Shown here piece by piece: positions 56,776-64,000 of a DNA stretch of 64,000 nucleotides. The notes beneath the pieces were generated by a model that saw only the letters and a list, made by a program, of their open reading frames with translations, had not been told where the DNA came from and did not search any database. Origin of the DNA: Streptomyces cavernae (GTDB taxonomy: Bacteria > Actinomycetota > Actinomycetes > Streptomycetales > Streptomycetaceae); assembly GCF_004023625.1 (NCBI RefSeq), contig NZ_ML137709.1, positions 118,991-182,990 on the forward strand, in the 5' to 3' direction. Every line of letters starts with the position of its first letter. Position 1 is the first letter of the stretch. Position numbers and translations under genes: made by a program.

Positions 56776-59016
<2,241 letters not shown>

Positions 59017-59051
59017 TCCGTCGACGTCGTCAGGTCAGTTCGTTGAGAACA

Positions 59052-59085
59052 CGTTCGGGCCGGCCCACACGGGCCGGCCCGAACG
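59052..59085 (+). terminator. katG terminator
   Basis: cgttcgggccggccc and gggccggcccgaacg form a perfect 15-bp stem with loop ACAC, followed by ctttcccctccc, 36 bp after the katG stop. Confidence 0.9.
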
Positions 59086-59134
59086 GCTTTCCCCTCCCGC
59101 CCACTTAGCGAGCCAAGGCGAGTGCTCCGGTCGC

Positions 59135-60568
59135 TCAGCTCGTCACACGGAAGGTGGCGTCGTTGCGCCCCGTCGCGGTGGTGATCGGGTCGAGCCGCAG
59201 TTGGAAGGCATAGTGCCGGATGTACCGGTCGGCGTGGTTGTACGACTGGAACGACGACCATGCCGAGTCGGCGAGCCCGGCGACGTGACGGAAGGTGGCG
59301 TCCTCCGCGAACTGGGTGGTGCCGTCGTCATGGGCCAGCTGGAAGTCGAATCCGGAATGGCGCAGGAAGTACCCGGGGAAGTTCACCGACTCGAACGAGA
59401 CGGTGCCGGAACCCGTCAGGCCGGTCCGCGGCCGGAACTGGGCGTCCTGGGCAGGGCTGACGTTCGCGTCGATGCGCACGTCGAAGTTGGTGTGCCGTAC
59501 GTACCGGTCCTGGAAGTTGAACGACTGGAGCCGGTTGATCGCGGTGTTGGGCCAGCGTGCCTGCACGCGGCTCTCCTCGGCCGCCGTCAGGTTCAGGATC
59601 GAGCCGTGACGCTTCTTGGTCCCGCCCATGTCGTAGCTTCCCGACGCCGGAAGCCGGTAACTGCCGGAGGTGGCCGGGCCGGTCGTCAGGACGGGCAGGT
59701 AACCGCGTCCGGAGGCGTACTGGTCGAGGTACAGGGCCCATTCGTCGCGGTCCCTGAACTTCATCCACATCGGTCCCTCGACCTGTGAGCCGGTGAGGCC
59801 GATGCCGGAGAGGTTGCCGAGGGCGGTCCACGTTCCGAGGATCGAGTTGCTGCCTTCGAGCGTGATCTGACCGTCGCCGGAGGCCCGCACGTAGCGGTAG
59901 GTGCCGACACCCGCCGGCACCTCGACGATCTGGGTGTCGATGATGCCCTGGGTGCCGGGGCGGTCGATGTAGAGCTGCGGTGTCGTGATGGTGCGGAAGT
60001 CCGTCGTACGGGCGTAGTAGATGCGGTGCTTCAGCACGCCGCCCACGGTCGCGTTCGTCGCCCAGTACAGGACGTAGTCGTTGGTCTGCGGGTTCCAGAT
60101 GGCCTCCGGCGCCCACGCGTTGCGTCCGTCGGGGATGGCGCCGGCGACGTTGAGCAGCCGCGGCTGCGACCAGGTGACCAGGTCCGTCGACTCCCACACC
60201 ACGAGATGGCGGCTGCCGTTGGACGTCGCGTCCCCCCATGACTGCCCGCAGCCGATGCACAGGTCGGTCGCGATGATCCAGTACCGGTCACCGCCCGGCG
60301 AGCGAACCAGAGCGGGGTCGCGCACACCACGCGTACCCACCGTGGAGCGCAGGGTCATCCCCCCGCCGTTGAGGTCGTTCCAGTGCAGACCGTCCGTGCT
60401 GTGCGAGAAGTAGATCTGCTGACCGGTCGCCCCCTCCCCGATGAAATGCGTCATCAGATAGCCCGGGTCGGCGGCGGAGGCCCGCTCGGGTGTGGTCACG
60501 GCTTGAGATGCGAAGAGCAGGCAGGCGGCGACCAGTATCGCCGCCAGCCGAGCGAGAACCGCGGGCAT
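59135..60568 (-). CDS. Secreted GH43-like arabinan hydrolase with AbfB (CBM42) domain
   Basis: A 477-residue exported enzyme. The signal peptide (hydrophobic core AAILVACLLFASQAV) ends near residue 33. The five-bladed propeller (about 35-315) has GVRDPALVRSPGGDRYWIIA, AWAPEAIWNPQTNDYVLYWA and VEGPMWMKFRDRDEWALYLD, which place Asp and Glu as in GH43-type glycosidases. The last 145 residues are an AbfB/CBM42 trefoil (RLQSFNFQDRYVRHTNFDVR, FESVNFPGYFLRHSGFDFQL, FQSYNHADRYIRHYAFQLRL) that binds arabinose side chains. ATG 60568 has AGGAGA 7 bases upstream. No CebR box is seen; the upstream 290 bp up to the sulfur genes holds the promoter. Confidence 0.87.
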   Translation of the reverse strand: MPAVLARLAAILVAACLLFASQAVTTPERASAADPGYLMTHFIGEGATGQQIYFSHSTDGLHWNDLNGGGMTLRSTVGTRGVRDPALVRSPGGDRYWIIATDLCIGCGQSWGDATSNGSRHLVVWESTDLVTWSQPRLLNVAGAIPDGRNAWAPEAIWNPQTNDYVLYWATNATVGGVLKHRIYYARTTDFRTITTPQLYIDRPGTQGIIDTQIVEVPAGVGTYRYVRASGDGQITLEGSNSILGTWTALGNLSGIGLTGSQVEGPMWMKFRDRDEWALYLDQYASGRGYLPVLTTGPATSGSYRLPASGSYDMGGTKKRHGSILNLTAAEESRVQARWPNTAINRLQSFNFQDRYVRHTNFDVRIDANVSPAQDAQFRPRTGLTGSGTVSFESVNFPGYFLRHSGFDFQLAHDDGTTQFAEDATFRHVAGLADSAWSSFQSYNHADRYIRHYAFQLRLDPITTATGRNDATFRVTS

Positions 60569-60774
60569 GTACGTCTCCTGTCAGGAACCGTTTGACAGCA
60601 ATGTCCGAAACCTCGAACACCGTGCGGAACGTCGACCAGAAGATAGGTATCAGTCATGAACGCGTCAATAGACCGGCCGGTTCGGTTTCCGAACCATCCG
60701 GCCACCCAGGACAGTCAGGGATCACCGGCTCATTCCCGACCCTGACACCGAGCCGCGAGTTGCCTGACAGGAAA

Positions 60775-60790
60775 ATACCCCCCGGGGTAT
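60775..60790. promoter_or_regulatory. CsoR/CstR-type operator 1
   Basis: ataccccccggggtat: G/C-tract dyad ATACCCC-CC-GGGGTAT typical of CsoR-family repressors, 73 bp before the rhodanese start. Confidence 0.7.
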
Positions 60791-60830
60791 TTGACGACCC
60801 ACCCTCGGACACCGTACTCTCGTCGACAAG

Positions 60831-60848
60831 AAACCCCCGGGGGTATTT
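60831..60848. promoter_or_regulatory. CsoR/CstR-type operator 2
   Basis: aaacccccgggggtattt: a related dyad with one weaker arm, lying immediately before the ribosome site of the rhodanese gene. Confidence 0.6.
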
Positions 60849-60862
60849 GAGGAGGTAATCAA

Positions 60863-61189
60863 GTGGCCCGTGAAGCAACGCAGGAGACGTTCGCCGCGGC
60901 CTGGGCCGACGGCGGACTCGTGGTCGACGTACGGGAGGCCGACGAGTACGCGGCCGGGCATGTGCCGGGCGCGCGACTGATGCCGCTGCGCACCGTGCCC
61001 GTCCGGTGCGACGAACTGCCCGCAGACCGGCGGGTGTACGTGATCTGCGCCGGCGGCAACCGCAGCAGGACCGCCGCGGAGTGGATGAATTCCCGCGGTA
61101 TCGACGCCTACTCCGTGGCCGGCGGCACCGGCGCCTGGGCCCGCGCCGGGCACCCGATCACAGCCGGCCACCACGAGCACGCGGCCTGA
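60863..61189 (+). CDS. Single-domain rhodanese (sulfurtransferase)
   Basis: A 108-residue cytoplasmic rhodanese that moves sulfane sulfur between thiols. VVDVREADEYAAGHVPGARL is the CH2A motif and VICAGGNRSRTAAEWM holds the catalytic loop C-A-G-G-N-R. GTG 60863 follows GAGGAGGTAATCA. It is flanked by CsoR/CstR-type dyads and is the first gene of a persulfide-handling set. A close GlpE-like role in persulfide transfer to the dioxygenase downstream is inferred. Confidence 0.9.
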   Translation: MAREATQETFAAAWADGGLVVDVREADEYAAGHVPGARLMPLRTVPVRCDELPADRRVYVICAGGNRSRTAAEWMNSRGIDAYSVAGGTGAWARAGHPITAGHHEHAA

Positions 61190-61517
61190 GCGACTCCGCT
61201 CTCAGCCTTCGCCGCGGCCACCGACCACCAGCCACTGAGGACCACCAGCCCCAGCCGCTGAAGACCACCGACCACCAGCCCCAGCCACCAGCCCCAGAGG
61301 CTGTTCAAGCGGTACGGGCTGCCGCCGGTGTACTGGCACGGCATGCTCACCGGCCGTCTCTGACCGGTCGGGCCGGGACATCCCCGACTCGGGCCGGCCA
61401 CCCCCGCCCCACGCTTCCAACCTCGAACCTCGAACCGAGGTGGACCAGACGCCCGTAAATACCCCCCGGGGTATTAGCCCCCAGGCCCCATTCTTCCGAC
61501 ACGGAGGTCACCCGAAG
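61190..61517. other. Intergenic region with operator and CAG-rich repeat
   Basis: 328 bp. 61226-61305 repeats ccaccagccccagcc-type words several times. The third CsoR/CstR dyad lies near the right end. No gene is seen. Confidence 0.5.
61459..61474. promoter_or_regulatory. CsoR/CstR-type operator 3
   Basis: ataccccccggggtat, identical to operator 1 over 16 bp, 44 bp before the start of the persulfide-dioxygenase-like gene. Confidence 0.72.
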
Positions 61518-62903
61518 ATGTTCTTCGCCCAGTACTACCTCGACTGTCTCTCCCAGGCGTCGTACATGATCGCCGACGAGACCACCGGCAGGGCCGTGGT
61601 CATCGACCCACGCCGTGATGTCTCCGAATACCTCACCGACGCGCAGACGCACGGTTTCACCATCGAGGCCGTCCTCAACACCCACTTCCACGCCGACTTC
61701 CTCGCCGGCCATCTGGAGCTGGCCGACCGCACCGGCGCCTGGATCGGCTACGGACAGCGCGCCGAGGCCGAGTACCCCATCCGCAAGCTGACCGACGGCG
61801 AACGGATCAGCCTCGGCGACGTCACTCTGCGGATCCTCGAAACTCCCGGCCACACACCGGAGTCGATCAGCATCCTGGTGTACGAGCACGCCGACGACAC
61901 CGTCCCCTACGGCGTCCTCACCGGCGACGCCCTGTTCATCGGCGACGTCGGCCGCCCCGACCTGCTCGCCTCCATCGGCGTCACCGCCGACGAACTCGGC
62001 CGCATGCTCTACGACACCATTCAGCACAAGCTGATGGCGCTGCCGGACGCGGTGCGGGTCTTCCCCGCGCACGGCGCCGGATCCGCCTGCGGCAAGAACC
62101 TCTCCACCCAGCGGCAGTCCACCATCGGCGAGCAGCGCGCCACCAACTACGCCTGCCGGCCGATGAGCGAGGAGAAGTTCGTCGAGCTGGTGACGGCGGG
62201 GCAGCCGTCCGCGCCCGCCTACTTCGTCTACGACGCCATCCTCAACCGCAAGGAGCACGGCCTGTTCGACGCGGCCGCCGCGCCGCGACCGCTGTCCGCC
62301 GAGGAGTTCCTCCGGCGACGCGCGGCCGGTGCGGTCGTGGTCGACGCCCGCTCCCCGCAGGACTTCGCCGCCGGTCACCTGCGCGGCTCGGTCAATGTGC
62401 CCGCCGACGGGCGCTTCGCCGAGCAGGCCGGCATGGTCGTCACCCCCGAGCAGGACGTCGTCGTGGTCGCACCCCAGGACCGCGAGGAGGAGATGGTCAC
62501 CCGGCTCGCCCGCATCGGCTTCGACAAGGTCGGCGGCTACCTGCGCGAGCCCGAAGGCGCCTTCCCCGCACTCGCCGACCGGATGCGGCAGGCCAGCCGG
62601 CTGACCGCCGACGAACTGCGCCGCCTGCTGGACGGCGAGGACGCGCCGCTCGTCCTGGACGTGCGCAACACCGCCGAACGCGAAGAGGGCTTCATCGAGG
62701 GCTCGCTGCACATCCCGCTCGCCGAACTCGCCCGCCGCGCCGACGAGATCCCTGCCGACCGGCCCCTCGTCGTCCACTGCGCGGGCGGCCACCGCTCATC
62801 CATCGCCGCCAGCCTGCTGCGCCACAAGGGCCGCACCGACGTCTCCGACCTGCTCGGCGGCTACGGCGCCTGGCTCGCCCAGCCGGCACCCGCCGGCGCC
62901 TGA
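61518..62903 (+). CDS. MBL-fold persulfide dioxygenase with two rhodanese domains (CstB-like)
   Basis: A 461-residue cytoplasmic protein. The metallo-beta-lactamase domain (1-245) has THFHADFLAGHLELA, ETPGHTPESISILVY, LTGDALFIGDVGRPDLL and FPAHGAGSACGKNL as in ETHE1/CstB non-haem iron persulfide dioxygenases. The first rhodanese domain (about 255-355) reads VVVVAPQDREEE at the loop and lacks the Cys. The second (about 365-455) has VVHCAGGHRSSIAAS with the Cys. It should oxidise low-molecular persulfide to sulfite or thiosulfate. ATG 61518 has GGAGG ten bases upstream; the in-frame start at 61440 precedes the operator and is rejected. Confidence 0.9.
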   Translation: MFFAQYYLDCLSQASYMIADETTGRAVVIDPRRDVSEYLTDAQTHGFTIEAVLNTHFHADFLAGHLELADRTGAWIGYGQRAEAEYPIRKLTDGERISLGDVTLRILETPGHTPESISILVYEHADDTVPYGVLTGDALFIGDVGRPDLLASIGVTADELGRMLYDTIQHKLMALPDAVRVFPAHGAGSACGKNLSTQRQSTIGEQRATNYACRPMSEEKFVELVTAGQPSAPAYFVYDAILNRKEHGLFDAAAAPRPLSAEEFLRRRAAGAVVVDARSPQDFAAGHLRGSVNVPADGRFAEQAGMVVTPEQDVVVVAPQDREEEMVTRLARIGFDKVGGYLREPEGAFPALADRMRQASRLTADELRRLLDGEDAPLVLDVRNTAEREEGFIEGSLHIPLAELARRADEIPADRPLVVHCAGGHRSSIAASLLRHKGRTDVSDLLGGYGAWLAQPAPAGA

Positions 62904-62975
62904 CCCACCCCACCCCCGGGCGGCAACCCCCGCGCCTGACCCACCCCACCCCCCGGGCGGCGGCCCCGGCGCATC
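62897..62975. repeat. Duplicated ~38-bp segment
   Basis: ggcgcctgacccaccccacc and the following cccgggcggc appear twice in tandem, the first copy containing the stop of the preceding gene (62901-62903). A small local duplication. Confidence 0.75.
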
Positions 62976-63028
62976 GGACCGCCGCCCGCCCCGATCAAGA
63001 CAACGCTTCAAGGCGACAAGGAACCCCG

Positions 63029-63610
63029 ATGACCACCCACGCCGACAAACCACGACTCGACCCCGCCGCCCTCCGCGACCTGATCCGGGACGGGAAGGGC
63101 CCGCGCCTACTGGACGTACGCACGCCCGGCGAGTTCCGCACCGCCCACATCCCCGGCTCCTACAACGTGCCCCTGGACACCCTGCGCGAGCACCGCGCCG
63201 AACTGCTGCACCACCTCGACGAGGACGTCGTCCTCATCTGCCGCTCCGGCGCCCGCGCCGCCCAGGCCGAACAGGCCCTGGCTGAAGCGGGGCTGCCCAA
63301 CCTGCGTGTCCTCGACGGCGGCGTAACGGCATGGGAGACCGGCGGAGGCTCGCTCACCCGCGGCCCGGAACGCTGGGACCTGGAGCGCCAGGTCCGCCTC
63401 GTCGCCGGAACCCTCGTCCTGGTGAGCGGCGTCGCGGGCCTGTTCCTGCCCGGGCTGCACCTGATCGGCACGGCGGTCGGGGCAGGGCTGGCCGTCGCCG
63501 CGCTCACCAACACCTGCGCCATGGGCATGCTGCTGGCGAAGCTTCCCTACAACCGTGGCCCCCGCGCGGACCGCGACACCGTCGTCGCCGCCCTGCGGGA
63601 TTCCTCGTGA
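63029..63610 (+). CDS. Rhodanese with C-terminal DUF2892 membrane segment
   Basis: A 193-residue protein. The rhodanese domain (about 10-110) has LLDVRTPGEFRTAHIPGSYN and active Cys in VVLICRSGARAAQAEQAL. Residues 125-170 form a helical hairpin (LVAGTLVLVSGVAGLFLPGL and TAVGAGLAVAALTNTCAMGM) of the DUF2892 type. It is thus a membrane-bound sulfurtransferase facing the cytoplasm. Its TGA overlaps the TauE start (GTGA), so sulfur transfer and export of the oxidised product are coupled. Confidence 0.9.
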   Translation: MTTHADKPRLDPAALRDLIRDGKGPRLLDVRTPGEFRTAHIPGSYNVPLDTLREHRAELLHHLDEDVVLICRSGARAAQAEQALAEAGLPNLRVLDGGVTAWETGGGSLTRGPERWDLERQVRLVAGTLVLVSGVAGLFLPGLHLIGTAVGAGLAVAALTNTCAMGMLLAKLPYNRGPRADRDTVVAALRDSS

Positions 63611-64000
63611 TCGCCGTCGTCATCGCCGCGTCCCTGCTCATCGGGGTCAGCCTCGGCGTCCTGGGCGGCGGCGGGTCCATCGTGACCGTGCCCATCCTGG
63701 TCTACCTGGCCGGCATGGAGGCCAAGGAGGCCATCGCCACCTCGCTGTTCGTCGTCGGCGTCACCAGCGCCGCCGGCGTCGTCTCGCACGCCCGCGCAGG
63801 ACGTGTCCGCTGGCGCACCGGGCTGCTGTTCGGCCTGGCCGGCATGACCGGCGCCTACGCGGGCGGCCGCCTGGCCGAGTACATCTCCGGCACCGTGCTG
63901 CTGATCGCCTTCGCCCTCATGATGATCGCCACCGCCGCCGCCATGATCCGGGGACGCAAGCAGCAGCCGAAGAAGGGCCGCCACGACCTCCCCGTGCTCC
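63607..64000 (+). CDS. TauE/SafE family sulfite/anion exporter (partial)
   Basis: The first 131 codons of a membrane transporter cut by the window end. GTG 63607 overlaps the rhodanese stop. Helix 1 IAASLLIGVSLGVLGGGGS carries the family Gly run, then IVTVPILVYLAGMEAKEAIA and TSLFVVGVTSAAGVVSHARA, with GLAGMTGAYAGGRLAEYIS. TauE proteins export sulfite or sulfonates. Here it is expected to remove sulfite made by the persulfide dioxygenase. Confidence 0.9.
   Translation, partial: MIAVVIAASLLIGVSLGVLGGGGSIVTVPILVYLAGMEAKEAIATSLFVVGVTSAAGVVSHARAGRVRWRTGLLFGLAGMTGAYAGGRLAEYISGTVLLIAFALMMIATAAAMIRGRKQQPKKGRHDLPVL

Overview
The window is high-GC actinobacterial chromosome and almost certainly Streptomyces. 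Codon third positions are nearly all G or C, GTG starts are common, and the gene families are typical of the genus (DUF5999, DUF5707, SepF-like, SCO5389-like, DUF6099, CebR-type operator). From memory, the run acnA / XRE-MurA-like / enoyl-CoA hydratase / argF / arcA / sepF-like resembles a conserved part of the S. coelicolor chromosome. That is a recollection, not a comparison done here. No tRNA, rRNA, CRISPR array, prophage or replication origin was recognised.

0-9.5 kb: an IclR regulator with an MFS symporter and a likely IclR operator; a decayed AA10 lytic polysaccharide monooxygenase gene that still has a perfect CebR box; a large GAF/PAS/SpoIIE/HATPase signalling protein overlapping a sugar-binding lipoprotein and an ABC ATPase whose permease seems to be lost; and a regulator remnant. 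9.5-16.3 kb: aconitase acnA behind an iron-box-like dyad, a PIG-L deacetylase, DUF4236, an XRE-MurA fusion and DUF5999. 16.3-27.2 kb: genes that fit a CoA-thioester aromatic route, possibly anthranilate or salicylate (RidA, acyl-CoA dehydrogenase, aryl-CoA ligase, PaaX, flavin monooxygenase/OYE fusion, enoyl-CoA hydratase). A tightly coupled sulfotransferase / unknown / glycosyltransferase / APS kinase module lies between the two halves, and its APS kinase is frameshifted.

27.7-35.1 kb: an anti-sigma-like ATPase, catabolic argF and arcA, and the Pnkp-Hen1 RNA-repair pair, whose stop and start overlap. Hen1 carries an in-frame 9-bp microsatellite. 35.2-39.3 kb is a gene graveyard with two IS5-type transposase remnants, a kinase fragment, a secreted-protein fragment, an unrecognised frameshifted fragment and a 5'-truncated GH54-CBM13 arabinofuranosidase, around one intact DUF4261-like gene. 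39.6-45 kb: DUF5707, MarR, an F420-type oxidoreductase, DUF6099, a MazG-AAA overlapping pair and a SepF paralogue.

45.3-64 kb: an assimilatory nitrate reductase fused to a CysJ-type flavoreductase behind a 164-nt T-free leader; two large membrane glycosyltransferases next to a BlaI repressor with three operators; a probable Zur-controlled operon with cysteine-free ribosomal protein L32, a CooC-like ATPase and an SCO5389-like protein; MarR; dense short tandem repeats; a Fur-type repressor with katG; a GH43-CBM42 arabinan enzyme; and, at the right edge, a rhodanese / persulfide-dioxygenase / TauE sulfur island with three CsoR/CstR-type operators. The last gene runs off the window.
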